From CAWGJF01 sp963715745 (lineage in GTDB: Bacteria; Bacteroidota; Ignavibacteria; Ignavibacteriales; Ignavibacteriaceae), in assembly GCA_963715745.1 (NCBI GenBank), contig OY970271.1, forward strand, positions 3,782,001-3,846,000: 64,000 nucleotides of DNA. Direction: 5' to 3'. Each line of letters starts with the position of its first letter. Position 1 is the stretch's first letter. Of the stretch, positions 9,001-17,341 are shown one piece after another. Under the pieces are notes generated by a model. That model searched no databases, was not told the DNA's origin, and saw nothing but the letters and a program-made list of their open reading frames with translations. The translations under genes and the position numbers were made by a program.

Positions 9001-9198
9001 GGAGATATGCTCAAATTGAATTTCTTTGTTTTGGGGAAATAGAAACCCAGAAGAAATAAAAATCAGGAGAAAAAAAAATTTTAGTTCTATGTGTACTTGG
9101 CTAATAATTTTTAACAAAATAATGCAGATAAATTTTTGATTTGGAAAAATTCTAAATTGGCTGTGATAAAATGTAATGCTGTTTCCAGAGTAATACAA
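6007..9198 (-). CDS. Reg_prop/Y_Y_Y sensor histidine kinase (HisKA_3)
   Basis: A 1063-residue membrane sensor kinase. After a hydrophobic export segment (LKFFFLLIFISSGFLF, about 38-54) come many Reg_prop repeats (pattern W.GT..GL..., GNIWIGT) forming two seven-bladed propellers to about residue 730. A Y_Y_Y domain (about 750-825, RYAYKLEGFDNNW) and a transmembrane helix (about 833-855) follow. The kinase core has HisKA_3 with the phospho-acceptor His in SDLHDELASNL and a HATPase_c domain ending GHGLVNMKRRA. There is no receiver or AraC domain, unlike the hybrid kinase at 26-30 kb; it instead pairs with the downstream LuxR regulator. The ligand, probably sensed outside the cytoplasmic membrane, is unknown. 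The start is uncertain: about 36 residues precede the export segment with no inner ATG. Confidence 0.92.
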   Translation of the reverse strand: MYYSGNSITFYHSQFRIFPNQKFICIILLKIISQVHIELKFFFLLIFISSGFLFPQNKEIQFEHISTNNGLSHSTVYCIMQDSYGFMWFGTQNGLNKYDGYNFTIYKNVPFDSLSLSDNWVQALLEAKDGTIWVGTHSGGVFEFDRDKEIFINHRNEPGNSNSLVNDRIWDLLEDNEGNIWIGTSAGLDKYDVKNKKFTHYLSEEINSLINNAVNSIHQDEHGMLWLATWGAGLIKFDPSSGEILKTFTFENHPDNLKYVSNKIKVVFEDQKGIFWLGTSGDGLIRFNPVSGEYKYFVHNPDDKYSIGYDYVLSIIEDENGNLWLGTHDGGLNEFNKKENKFYHFLNNPLDQYSLSNNWVPALCADNSRIIWLGTDRGVDKFRPGSQVFKILKHIENFPNSLSSDDVHAVMEDSDGFIWIGTWNGGLNRYDPTTKTYQKFYHTTEKNSLSNNIVLCMMEDSDRQLWFGTYNGLAMYNKKNNNFKTFKSTKGDSTTLSFNDISALCEDKKGNIWVGTWGGGLNRLNKKTGKFKQYLSDPDHTNGLMDQIITSLFLSKNGTMYAGTAAGGLHIYLDNFDKFYNFRFDPSDSNSISSNSINWITEDKEGIIWIGTAGGGLNSFNPKTKKFKYFYEKDGLADNAITAILIDNNQNLWLSTSKGITRFNPNSLQVINYDYSDGLGNTQFVSAAGKGNDGKLMFGGKNGVTYFYPSIKDEPNFNPSIVILNFNIFDQPLKLDKDISGVDYVELDHTENTFSIDYAALNASRPDKIRYAYKLEGFDNNWVISDKRRTAFYTNLDPGDYKFYVKASLDGNNWVEKKEGLTVYIIPPFWQRLWFIILSTILLALIIYSIYQYRVNSLLKIERLRTRIASDLHDELASNLSSIAMFGNIIQQENQEKKNSPHELLDRIINLSQDSVIAIREIIWAINPKVETIHNLLIKIRDSIVVSCRAKNIKLEFDIPDEQMLSAENLSPEIRRDLWMLLKEALTNSIKHSCCTELKLIALYDGHLLRVVIKDNGKGFNKEAKFSGHGLVNMKRRAASLYADFEINSEKDEGTTIILSLKI

Positions 9199-9313
9199 CG
9201 TCTGTAATATTATCCGCCTTATATTGATAACTTAAAATATTAAGTCAAATAAATTCGTTTAATTATTATATTGTTACCATAAATTATTTTTCTGATTTAA
9301 AGGACATAATTAA

Positions 9314-9529
9314 ATGATCAGTAAAGACTTATTGGATATTCTCTGCTGCCCGGAAACAAAAGCCGATCTGGTACTTGACGATGAAACATTGGTTTCAACA
9401 GATAAAAAAACACGCCGGCGTTACAGGATTGAAGATGATATTCCAATAATGTTAATTGAAGAATCGGAACAACTCAGTCTGGAAGAATGGACAGAAATAA
9501 TGAAACGCCACGGGAAAAATATTGATTAA
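9314..9529 (+). CDS. Trm112/YcaR family small zinc-ribbon-like protein
   Basis: A 71-residue protein with LLDILCCPETKADL at 6-19 and YRIEDDIPIMLIEE near 36-50, the signature of the Trm112/UPF0434 family. Eukaryotic and archaeal Trm112 activate several methyltransferases; the role of bacterial homologues is less clear. Only the first Cys pair is obvious, so a complete zinc site is doubtful. AGGACA precedes the ATG. It begins a four-gene plus-strand run, and the next gene encodes a predicted methyltransferase-like membrane protein 38 bases on, which may or may not be functionally linked. Confidence 0.85.
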   Translation: MISKDLLDILCCPETKADLVLDDETLVSTDKKTRRRYRIEDDIPIMLIEESEQLSLEEWTEIMKRHGKNID

Positions 9530-9567
9530 AGCTTTCTTATTATTAATAAATTAAAACATTTTAAAAT

Positions 9568-10146
9568 ATGGATCCGGTAAACATCATCGTTCTGTTAAAT
9601 ATTATTGCAACATTCGGAGCTAATGTTTCGGGTGCGCAACGAGGTTTAAAATCCAAAGTGATGGTAGCAAAAGATAAACCAAAAACTTACTTGCAAAAGC
9701 TGCCGCTTATTCTTTCCGCTTTAACAATTATTACCTTAGTCATTGCAACATTTCAAATCGGAACTCTTGAATATGTTGAAAAATTGAATCCGTTGCGTTA
9801 CTCTGGGCTTGTTGTTTATCTGGTTTTTTCCTGGTTCCAGATATGGGCATTCAGAACTCTTGGTGAAAATTATTCGCAGGATATTATGATAAAAAAAGAT
9901 CAACAGTTGATTACAAGAGGTCCTTTTAAAATTATCCGGCATCCGCAGTATCTCAGCCAGATTCTTCTTGATTTGGGAGCTTCTGCTGCTACGCTTAGCT
10001 ATCTTGTTTTTGCCTTAACAATTATTGAAATTCCTTTTATTATTATGCGGGCAATTGTGGAAGAAAAAATGATGGAGAAACATTTTGGAAACAGCTTTAG
10101 TGAGTATAAAAAGAAAAGTGGGTTTATTATTCCATTTATCGGTTAA
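9568..10146 (+). CDS. Isoprenylcysteine carboxyl methyltransferase (ICMT)-like membrane protein
   Basis: A 192-residue protein with about four membrane segments: residues 3-20, around 47-65, around 80-95, and 130-160. It has the C-terminal signature of the ICMT/PEMT group: RGPFKIIRHPQYLS near 121-134, then EEKMMEKHFGNSFSEYKKK near 165-183. These place the SAM-binding RHP and the EE pair at the cytoplasmic face. Bacterial members methylate small molecules or lipids, or have unknown substrates; true prenylcysteine is not expected here. It sits 38 bases after the Trm112-like gene and 14 before the amidase gene. Confidence 0.82.
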   Translation: MDPVNIIVLLNIIATFGANVSGAQRGLKSKVMVAKDKPKTYLQKLPLILSALTIITLVIATFQIGTLEYVEKLNPLRYSGLVVYLVFSWFQIWAFRTLGENYSQDIMIKKDQQLITRGPFKIIRHPQYLSQILLDLGASAATLSYLVFALTIIEIPFIIMRAIVEEKMMEKHFGNSFSEYKKKSGFIIPFIG

Positions 10147-10160
10147 TTATTTTTAATCAG

Positions 10161-11717
10161 ATGATAACCCGGATTACAATTTTATTATTGTTCCTTGCTT
10201 GCTTCCCTATACTTTCCCAGAATAATGTTGCAGTTGTTACGGAGAAAGGAACAAAATATATACCTGCATACATCAGGGAAGGAACAGTTTATTTTTCTTT
10301 AAATGATTTTGCCGATGCACTTTCAATTAATTCATACTACAATAGCAGCAACGGTAAAATTGAATTAAAATTTGACAATTACCTTTTTAAAGCATCAACA
10401 AAAAATCCATATTTAATTGTAACACCACGTTCTACAGGAATTTCAAAGATTTATCAGCTTCCAACTTCATCTTTTTATATAGACAAGAAAATTTACATTC
10501 CTGTTCTTTATAGTCTTGAGCCGCTTCAAACTGTATTTGAGAAAAAATTAAAGTTTGAAAATCCCAACAAACTGCTTATCGGTGAGGGAATTACTTCCTC
10601 TTCAGACAATAAATGGATGTATGATAATCCGGATGTACCAACAGGAACCAGCTTCAACATTAGTGGAATCACAATTACTCAGAAAGCAAACGGAACTTTA
10701 GTGCGAGTTCAGTCAAATAAAAGAATACCATCTTATTACAGTTCTTTTAAAGACGGAATTCTCACAATTATTTTTAGGAAAGTAAATGCGGATCCTTTCA
10801 AAACAACAAAGGAAAATTTAAGCGGACTGATTCAGAAAATAGAAACAAAAAATGTTGGACCTGACGCTGAATTTAAATTTAAAGTTGGTGATGATTATTC
10901 CACCAACGAAGTAATGAATGTGCAAAACAGTAACGATATCCTGATTACAATTCACAATAAAATTTTTACTAAGAATGAAAACACCGAAAAGAATATTGAC
11001 AAATGGGATTTTAATGTAATTGTTATTGATGCGGGGCATGGCGGTAAAGATCCAGGCGCCATTGGAATTGGAGGTTTGAAAGAAAAAGATATCAATATTG
11101 CAATCGCACTTGAGCTTGGAAAACTGATTGAAGAAGAATTGAAGGATGTTAAAGTTGTTTACACAAGAAAAAATGATACGTTTATAGATTTATATAAACG
11201 TGGAAAAATTGCAAATGAGAATAATGGAAACCTGTTTATTTCAATACATTGTAATTCAACAAAACAAAAACCGACCAATAGCAATGGTATTGAAGTTTAT
11301 CTGTTAAGACCGGGAAGAACCGAAGAAGCAATTGATATTGCTGAAAGAGAAAACAGTGTAATTAATTATGAAGATAATCCAAATCGTTATGAAAAACTTA
11401 CTGATGAAAATTTTATTCTTGTAAGTATGGCTCATTCATCTTATATGAAATATTCAGAAAAATTTGCTGAACTGCTTAATAAAGATTTCTCAGAAAATTT
11501 AAAGCTTTCTTCCCGTGGAGTTAAACAAGCCGGGTTTTATGTGCTTGTTGGTGCTTCAATGCCAAGTGTCCTGGTTGAAACGGGGTTTATTTCTAACAAA
11601 AATGACGCAGCATTTTTAAAGAGTAAAAAGGGTCAGCAACAAATAGCACAGTCAATTTTTAATGGTATAAAAACTTATCGCAGTTTCTACGAAAAAGAGA
11701 TGAAAGCTGAACTATAA
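10161..11717 (+). CDS. N-acetylmuramoyl-L-alanine amidase (Amidase_3)
   Basis: A 518-residue exported amidase that cleaves the bond between N-acetylmuramic acid and L-Ala in peptidoglycan, for example during daughter-cell separation. A signal peptide (ITILLLFLACFPILSQ) is followed by a copper-amine-oxidase-like/AMIN-type N-terminal half (about 20-270). The catalytic Amidase_3 domain is at about 286-510. Zinc ligands are His293 in DAGHGG, Glu in GLKEKD and His in FISIHCNS; the catalytic Glu is in VLVETGFISN. Lys-rich ends and a normal length suggest an intact protein. It sits in the Trm112-ICMT-amidase-thioredoxin run. Confidence 0.92.
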   Translation: MITRITILLLFLACFPILSQNNVAVVTEKGTKYIPAYIREGTVYFSLNDFADALSINSYYNSSNGKIELKFDNYLFKASTKNPYLIVTPRSTGISKIYQLPTSSFYIDKKIYIPVLYSLEPLQTVFEKKLKFENPNKLLIGEGITSSSDNKWMYDNPDVPTGTSFNISGITITQKANGTLVRVQSNKRIPSYYSSFKDGILTIIFRKVNADPFKTTKENLSGLIQKIETKNVGPDAEFKFKVGDDYSTNEVMNVQNSNDILITIHNKIFTKNENTEKNIDKWDFNVIVIDAGHGGKDPGAIGIGGLKEKDINIAIALELGKLIEEELKDVKVVYTRKNDTFIDLYKRGKIANENNGNLFISIHCNSTKQKPTNSNGIEVYLLRPGRTEEAIDIAERENSVINYEDNPNRYEKLTDENFILVSMAHSSYMKYSEKFAELLNKDFSENLKLSSRGVKQAGFYVLVGASMPSVLVETGFISNKNDAAFLKSKKGQQQIAQSIFNGIKTYRSFYEKEMKAEL

Positions 11718-11839
11718 TCCCTTTTTTGACTAATATTACCCACTTTTTCATTGTGACAGATGTCATCCAAAACTTGAATCCTTCCTATACAACCCACATC
11801 TTACCGGGTGTAATTTTCATTAACAATGTAAAAGGAACA

Positions 11840-12175
11840 ATGAAAAATATTATCGAAGGAACGGATTTTAATTTTGATCAGGAAGTATTAAAATCTGAAA
11901 CTCCAGTTCTTGTTGATTTCTGGGCACCCTGGTGCGGACCATGTAAAATGATTGCACCGGTAGTTGAAGAAATAGCAAGCGAGTACGAAGGAAAATTAAA
12001 AGTGGTTAAGCTTAATACTGATGAAAACGAAGCAGTAGCAATTAAATATGGAATAAGAAGTATTCCGACACTCGGAATATTCAAAGACGGACAGGTTGTT
12101 GATGCCGTAATAGGTGCTGTACCCAAGAAACATCTTGAGGATAAAATACAACCGTATATTGCAACGGTTAATTAA
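11840..12175 (+). CDS. trxA: Thioredoxin
   Basis: A 111-residue cytoplasmic thioredoxin with the redox centre WCGPC at 31-35, followed by KMIAPVVEEIA. The cis-proline is in RSIPTLGIF. The frame stays open 38 codons upstream, but the ATG at 11840 is preceded by AAAGGAAC at good spacing and gives the standard thioredoxin N-terminus, so I place the start there. The upstream extension has no conserved feature. It is the last gene before the strong terminator at 12195-12220. Confidence 0.95.
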   Translation: MKNIIEGTDFNFDQEVLKSETPVLVDFWAPWCGPCKMIAPVVEEIASEYEGKLKVVKLNTDENEAVAIKYGIRSIPTLGIFKDGQVVDAVIGAVPKKHLEDKIQPYIATVN

Positions 12176-12194
12176 CAGTTACCGGTTAACAATT

Positions 12195-12220
12195 AAAGGC
12201 GGGTTTATCCCGCCTTTTTT
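12195..12220 (+). terminator. Rho-independent terminator of trxA
   Basis: The perfect stem AAAGGCGGG / CCCGCCTTT (12195-12203 and 12209-12217) has a 5-base loop and is followed by a T-run. It closes the plus-strand run from 9314. On the minus strand it lies just past the DUF4097 stop codon, but the T-run there is weak. Confidence 0.9.
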
Positions 12221-13034
12221 ATTTTGATAAAACTTCTACATCACCACCAGAGGTATGAGCAGATAATTTTTTACCACCGCTATTCAGATCAGCAATAAGT
12301 TTTGAATGAGACATTTTTGTAACGTTATTCATTTTATGCGAACATGAAACATCACCACCTGAAGTTGAGAGTTCTATTGAGGCATTAAAATTTTCTGGTA
12401 ATTTTACTGTAATATCGCCGCCGGATGTTGAAAGATCTATACCCATGTTTGTTCCACTGTAATTAAGATCAATATCACCTCCTGAAGTACGGGCATCAAT
12501 TTCAGTATCTCTTCCATTTAATGATATATCACCACCCGATGTTGAAATATCCAGTCTGCCTGTAAAGTTTTCTCCTTCAACATCACCGCCCGAAGTGTTC
12601 AATTTTGCAATGCCATTAATTCCGTTATATGAAATATCACCGCCGGATGTGTTTATATCTGAATTATATTTTTCAGGAACTTTTATTTCAACTTTTACCT
12701 GGATGTTATTGAACCAGTTCATACCTGAACTTTTTTTCCTGCTTATTATCTCAACTCCGTCATCTGTGCTGTTCAGATCAAACTCAAGTTTTTCCTCAGC
12801 ATTTTCGTTGCCAAGAATTTTAATGTAAACTTCATTTTTATCCCACGAACTAAGAAAAACATCACCGCCTGAAACTTTAACGCGAACTGTTTTTCCTTCC
12901 GTAGTTGGAAATGTTTTTTCTTTAATTAGCTTCAGGTCATCAAACCTGAAATCCGGAACAGATGAATGGACTGGAATGTTTGATATAAATAAAGCAACAA
13001 TTAGTAGAAAAGATTTTTGTGCATAATTTTTCAT
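12219..13034 (-). CDS. DUF4097 family beta-repeat envelope protein
   Basis: A 271-residue exported protein with a signal peptide (MKNYAQKSFLLIVALFISN) and a right-handed, adhesin-like run of short beta repeats. SGGD occurs eight times, mostly as TSGGDI/TSGGDV spaced about 17-25 residues apart, alternating with charged strands; this is the DUF4097 pattern. The ATG at 13034 has AGAGGT just upstream, so I prefer it to an ATG eight codons earlier. DUF4097 proteins often accompany anti-sigma or DUF2807-type surface genes; the function is unknown. It is convergent with trxA and divergent from the first T9SS cargo gene. Confidence 0.82.
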   Translation of the reverse strand: MKNYAQKSFLLIVALFISNIPVHSSVPDFRFDDLKLIKEKTFPTTEGKTVRVKVSGGDVFLSSWDKNEVYIKILGNENAEEKLEFDLNSTDDGVEIISRKKSSGMNWFNNIQVKVEIKVPEKYNSDINTSGGDISYNGINGIAKLNTSGGDVEGENFTGRLDISTSGGDISLNGRDTEIDARTSGGDIDLNYSGTNMGIDLSTSGGDITVKLPENFNASIELSTSGGDVSCSHKMNNVTKMSHSKLIADLNSGGKKLSAHTSGGDVEVLSK

Positions 13035-13225
13035 ATTTACCTCTTTGGTTTTCTTCATTTGACTCTGATAAAATTTAAAAAGTTACTTTTCACTTGCTGA
13101 ATTTTATGAATTGACGGCTGATTATCTGTAAATTTATGATAACTGGTTATATTTTAGTGTTGAATGAAATACATATGAGTATTATTCTGATTTCAAATTA
13201 ATTTGTGAATTAAAATAGATGAGAA

Positions 13226-15811
13226 ATGAAAAATAAATTACAGTTATTATTTGTTCTGTTTTTTATGCTGATAGGATACTTTTCTTTTCAAAGTTCCTCA
13301 GTAACTCCATTCGAAATTGAAAAAGTATCAGAAGCATACAATGCACTTACTTTCTGGGCACAAGTCAGAGCTTATCCCGGAAAAGAAATACCCGAAGGAA
13401 AATTCATACAGGCTTTTGAAAAAAGACAAACTATTAGTTTGAATAAATTGAATTCGGAAATGAATCCTGCTCCGTGGCAGATGATTGGTCCGCATAACAC
13501 AGGCGGTAGAACAAATGCACTGGCATTTAATCCTCAAAATCCAAATACAATTTATGCCGGCTCTGCAAGCGGAGGTTTATGGGTAAGTTACAGCGGTGGG
13601 ACTGGTGTTGATGCCTGGCATTATATATCCACAAACTTTCCTGTACTTGGAGTAAGTTCTATTGCTATTGCACCTGATGATTCAAACACTATTTATATCG
13701 GTACCGGAGAAGTTTATAATTATGAATCTGCAGGAACAGGCGCTGCTTACAGAAATACAAGGGGTACTTATGGAGTTGGTATTTTAAAAACAACAGATGG
13801 TGGAATTACCTGGTCAAAAAGTCTCGATTGGTCTTACAGTGATCAACATGGAGTTTGGGCGGTGAAAATAAATCCACAAAATACTAATTCAGTATGGGCT
13901 GCTACTACTGAAGGCACCTACCGTTCTTATGATGCCGGTATAACCTGGCAAATGGTTAACAATGTTGTAATGGCAATGGATTTGATTATTGATCCGGTTG
14001 ATACAAATATTATCCTTACCGGAAACGGAAATTTTCAAAGTCCTCAATATGGAATTTGGCGTTCTTCGGATGGCGGAAATAACTGGACACAAATAACTTC
14101 AGGTTTACCAACAACATACCGAGGAAAAATTCAGCTTGATGTTTATGCCGCCGACCCAACTATAATGTTTGCAAGCATTGGTGATGGATTTGAAGTTGGT
14201 GAGGGTGCCAGCTGGCTTTGCAGATCAACAGATGCAGGATTAAACTGGACAATAATGACAACTACAGATTATTCCCAGCATCAAGGCTGGTTTTCTCATG
14301 ATGTTGCTGTTGATCAATCAAACCCGGATAGATTAATGTTAATCGGAATTGAAGTCTGGAAATCAACAAATGGCGGGTTGACAATTACACAACAATCCTT
14401 TGGCGGAGTTACACTCGGAAGACCTGAAATCGGTAACCCTGATGAAGGAAGTGGACCCGGTTATGTTCATTCAGATGCACATGTTGTTATTCAACACCCA
14501 ACAGATATGAATACATTTTATATTGGAACTGACGGTGGTGTTTTCCGTACTACTGATTTCGGTCAAATTTTTGAATCCTGTAACGGGCGTTACCAAACCA
14601 CTCAGTTTTATAACGGAACTTCAAGTTCACAAACCGATTCACTTTTTGCGATTGGAGGTCTTCAAGATAACAGCACTGTAATTTATGATGGGAGTCTTGC
14701 TTGGATAAGAAATATTGGCGGTGATGGAAGCTGGACTGCAATAGACGCAACAGATGATAATATTATTTTTGCTTCCTGGCAATATTTAAATGTTAGAAAA
14801 TCAACAAACCGCGGAAATAATTTTTTTACATCTGTAACACCACCCGGAGGAAGCAATCCTACTGCATTTATAGCTCCATATTTAATTGCTTACGGAAATA
14901 GTAACATTATTTATGCAGGTAGAAACTTAATTTATAAATCCACCAATTCAGGCAGCAGCTGGACAACTACCAACGGTGGGAATACACTTGATGGTAACTT
15001 TGCAATTGCATTGGATATAAGTTACTCGAACAGCAACAAAGTTTTTGTTGCGACAGCACCCTCCTCCACTTTAAGAGGGAATATTTTCAGAACAGATAAC
15101 GGCGGATCAAGCTGGATAAATATTACAGGAAGTTTACCGGATAGGTTTCCGGCGGATTTAGCCGTGGATCCAAATAATGATAATATTGTTTATCTGACTT
15201 TCTATGGTTTTGGAACTTCACACATTTTTAAATCAACAAACAGCGGAACAAACTGGATGGATATCAGCGACAACTTACCTGATATTCCATCTCCTTCAGT
15301 AATTGTTGATCCTGATAATTCAGATCATATTTATATCGGAACTGATCTGGGTGTTTTTGTTTCTACAACAGGCGGAGGTAACTGGCAGGATTTTAATGAT
15401 GGTTTGCCAAATTCTGTTCAGGCAATGGATTTAAACATCTGCGCAGTGAATAATGTTTTAAGAGTCATGACTCATGGAAACGGAGCATTTGAAAGAAAGC
15501 TACTCAGCACTTCAGTTACAAATATTGAGGTACAACATTCTTTAGTAAATAGTTTTAAGCTCGAACAAAATTATCCAAATCCATTTAACCCAACTACAAG
15601 TATACAGTTCACAGTTGGCAGTGAGCAATTTGTTTCTCTAAAAGTTTATGACATTTTAGGAAATTTGGTTACATCATTAATAAACAATGTTTTACAAGCA
15701 GGTGATCATAAAGTTATTTTTGATGCAAGTGAACTTTCAAGCGGAACATATATCTATAAATTGGAAACAAATGTATATTCTGAATCAAAAAAAATGATTC
15801 TTTTGAAGTAA
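13226..15811 (+). CDS. T9SS cargo: sortilin/BNR-type beta-propeller protein
   Basis: An 861-residue secreted protein. The signal segment (LQLLFVLFFMLIGYFSF) precedes a long BNR/VPS10-like propeller region (about 80-770) with recurring SxDGGxTW and STNSGxxW motifs, such as KTTDGGITWS, RSSDGGNNWT, RTDNGGSSWI and KSTNSGTNWM, and NPxNxNxIY lines. The C-terminal 75 residues are a T9SS type A sorting domain (NYPNPFNPTTSI to KKMILLK), so the protein should cross the outer membrane through the type IX system and be anchored or released. Similar proteins are glycoside-hydrolase-like or adhesive, but no catalytic motif is evident. A strong terminator follows. Confidence 0.88.
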   Translation: MKNKLQLLFVLFFMLIGYFSFQSSSVTPFEIEKVSEAYNALTFWAQVRAYPGKEIPEGKFIQAFEKRQTISLNKLNSEMNPAPWQMIGPHNTGGRTNALAFNPQNPNTIYAGSASGGLWVSYSGGTGVDAWHYISTNFPVLGVSSIAIAPDDSNTIYIGTGEVYNYESAGTGAAYRNTRGTYGVGILKTTDGGITWSKSLDWSYSDQHGVWAVKINPQNTNSVWAATTEGTYRSYDAGITWQMVNNVVMAMDLIIDPVDTNIILTGNGNFQSPQYGIWRSSDGGNNWTQITSGLPTTYRGKIQLDVYAADPTIMFASIGDGFEVGEGASWLCRSTDAGLNWTIMTTTDYSQHQGWFSHDVAVDQSNPDRLMLIGIEVWKSTNGGLTITQQSFGGVTLGRPEIGNPDEGSGPGYVHSDAHVVIQHPTDMNTFYIGTDGGVFRTTDFGQIFESCNGRYQTTQFYNGTSSSQTDSLFAIGGLQDNSTVIYDGSLAWIRNIGGDGSWTAIDATDDNIIFASWQYLNVRKSTNRGNNFFTSVTPPGGSNPTAFIAPYLIAYGNSNIIYAGRNLIYKSTNSGSSWTTTNGGNTLDGNFAIALDISYSNSNKVFVATAPSSTLRGNIFRTDNGGSSWINITGSLPDRFPADLAVDPNNDNIVYLTFYGFGTSHIFKSTNSGTNWMDISDNLPDIPSPSVIVDPDNSDHIYIGTDLGVFVSTTGGGNWQDFNDGLPNSVQAMDLNICAVNNVLRVMTHGNGAFERKLLSTSVTNIEVQHSLVNSFKLEQNYPNPFNPTTSIQFTVGSEQFVSLKVYDILGNLVTSLINNVLQAGDHKVIFDASELSSGTYIYKLETNVYSESKKMILLK

Positions 15812-15833
15812 CAATTTTTGTTGAATCATTCCC

Positions 15834-15869
15834 GGCGGTTAGTTTTATTTTAAACTGACCGCCTTTTTT
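15834..15869 (+). terminator. Rho-independent terminator
   Basis: A 12-base-pair stem GGCGGTTAGTTT / AAACTGACCGCC with one G-T pair (15834-15845 and 15852-15863), a 6-base loop and a run of six T. It ends the preceding T9SS propeller gene and separates it from the nitroreductase gene. Confidence 0.88.
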
Positions 15870-15923
15870 ATTCCCTTATGATTATTATCTTATTTTATTA
15901 TTTAAAAATAAAACAGTAAAAAA

Positions 15924-16589
15924 ATGGAAAAGAATTTTATTCCTCTCCCGGATTATAAAAAATATTCTGAAAAAGAAATGATTACGCGATCAGAAAATTT
16001 TTTCAATGAAATAAAACGAAGAAGAACGGTAAGAGATTTTTCAAATGAAAAAGTTCCAAAAGAAATTATTGAAAACTGCATCAAAGCAGCCGGAACAGCT
16101 CCAAACGGGGCAAACTTACAGCCCTGGCATTTTGTTGTTATTTCAGATCCGGAAATAAAAAAGAAAATCAGAATTGGTGCAGAAGAAGAAGAACACGAGT
16201 TTTATTCTAAACGTGCTCCAAAAGAATGGCTCGATGCTCTTGAGCCTTTGGGAACAGATGAGAACAAACCGTTTCTTGAAACGGCTCCCTATCTCATTGC
16301 AATCTTTTCAAAGAGTTATGATGTTCTTTCGGACGGAAGACAGGTTAAAAACTATTATGCTATTGAATCTACCGGTATTGCAACTGGTTTTTTAATTGCT
16401 GCAATTCATAACGCCGGATTAGTTTCATTAACGCATACACCAAGCCCGATGAATTTTCTAAATGAAATTCTCGACCGCCCAAAAAACGAACGACCTTTTT
16501 TATTACTTGTTGTTGGTTACCCGGCTGAAGAGACAAAAGTACCTGACCTCAAAAAGAAAAACCTGGATGAAATTGCGAATTTTATATAA
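15924..16589 (+). CDS. Nitroreductase-family flavoprotein, iodotyrosine deiodinase-like
   Basis: A 221-residue FMN enzyme of the nitroreductase superfamily. RRRTVRDFS at 32-40 binds FMN phosphate, GTAPNGANLQPW at 57-68 lies over the flavin, and LTHTPSPMNFL precedes VGYPA near the C-terminus. The substrate-lid residues that define iodotyrosine deiodinase are present with the right spacing: Glu90, Tyr94 and Lys115 match human Glu157, Tyr161 and Lys182. Bacteroidota homologues with deiodinase activity are known. The expected chemistry is reductive dehalogenation of halotyrosines using FMN, although general reduction is possible. It is cytoplasmic with no signal peptide, and stands alone between terminators. 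Confidence 0.82.
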   Translation: MEKNFIPLPDYKKYSEKEMITRSENFFNEIKRRRTVRDFSNEKVPKEIIENCIKAAGTAPNGANLQPWHFVVISDPEIKKKIRIGAEEEEHEFYSKRAPKEWLDALEPLGTDENKPFLETAPYLIAIFSKSYDVLSDGRQVKNYYAIESTGIATGFLIAAIHNAGLVSLTHTPSPMNFLNEILDRPKNERPFLLLVVGYPAEETKVPDLKKKNLDEIANFI

Positions 16590-16646
16590 AAAGAAAATTA
16601 ATTGAGTAAGAGAAAGAAATAGTTTCTTCCTCCTACTCATTGATCC

Positions 16647-16670
16647 TCCAGGTAGCCTCCTGGATTTATT
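16647..16670. terminator. Weak hairpin between convergent genes
   Basis: The arms TCCAGG (16647-16652) and CCTGGA (16659-16664) flank a 6-base loop, followed by TTTATT. The stem is only six base pairs, so a terminator role is possible but weakly supported. Confidence 0.35.
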
Positions 16671-16705
16671 ATGATAAAATTATATTAAAAAACTTATTTT
16701 GAAAT

Positions 16706-17263
16706 TTATAAACCCATTTTCCCGCCTAGGTGTATAGTAAAATAATTTGCATCATTAATTAAATTATAATCTCCTCCTATATCGAGAGAATATTTTTTGT
16801 TTAACGGAACTTCATAACCGGCACCAAGACTAAAAGTAAAATCTGTTGAATTTGCAGAAGCTGAGCCACCTCCTATAGTTGTTCCTCCAATAGTGAAAGT
16901 TGGAATATCAGTGCTAACGGAGAAAAAATGAAAACCCACAGATGAAGTACCATAAAATCCTTTTCCGGGAGTTAAGAAATATTTTACTCCAAAAATTATT
17001 GGGACTGCAGAATAACCGTAAGAATAATTCCCAAAATCCTTGCCTCCCCAGCTTATGTAGCCAGCTTGTGCAACCCCCACCAGGTTATTCCCAAAACCTA
17101 TTTCATAAGTGCCCTGTAAGCCAAATCCGGTTCCTGCAACATCTCCAAATGTTCCAATCGGCAGTGCAACCACCGCGCGGACACCTGCGTTCATTTTAGA
17201 TTGAGCATTCATAACTGCAAACGAACAAATAAAGAACAGCAGAATTGATGCAAATGTTTTCAT
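16706..17263 (-). CDS. Small outer-membrane beta-barrel protein
   Basis: A 185-residue protein with a signal peptide (MKTFASILLFFICSFAVMNAQ) and alternating amphipathic strands, rich in Gly, Tyr, Ser and Phe, ending in an aromatic/hydrophobic strand (YFTIHLGGKMGL). It looks like an eight-stranded OmpW/OmpX-like barrel (VGVAQAGYISWG, VPIIFGVKYFLTP, FYGTSSVGFHFFSV, FSLGAGYEVPL, YSLDIGGDYNLI). No channel- or ligand-specific motif is visible. It is the last gene of a long minus-strand stretch from 30.2 kb, downstream of the DUF4412 gene. Confidence 0.75.
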   Translation of the reverse strand: MKTFASILLFFICSFAVMNAQSKMNAGVRAVVALPIGTFGDVAGTGFGLQGTYEIGFGNNLVGVAQAGYISWGGKDFGNYSYGYSAVPIIFGVKYFLTPGKGFYGTSSVGFHFFSVSTDIPTFTIGGTTIGGGSASANSTDFTFSLGAGYEVPLNKKYSLDIGGDYNLINDANYFTIHLGGKMGL

Positions 17264-17341
17264 AAGATTTTTCCTTTCTTATTTATTATAGTTAGTTGTT
17301 TAATTCTTAAACAATTTTAATCCTGGCTGAAGCTTCGTGAC

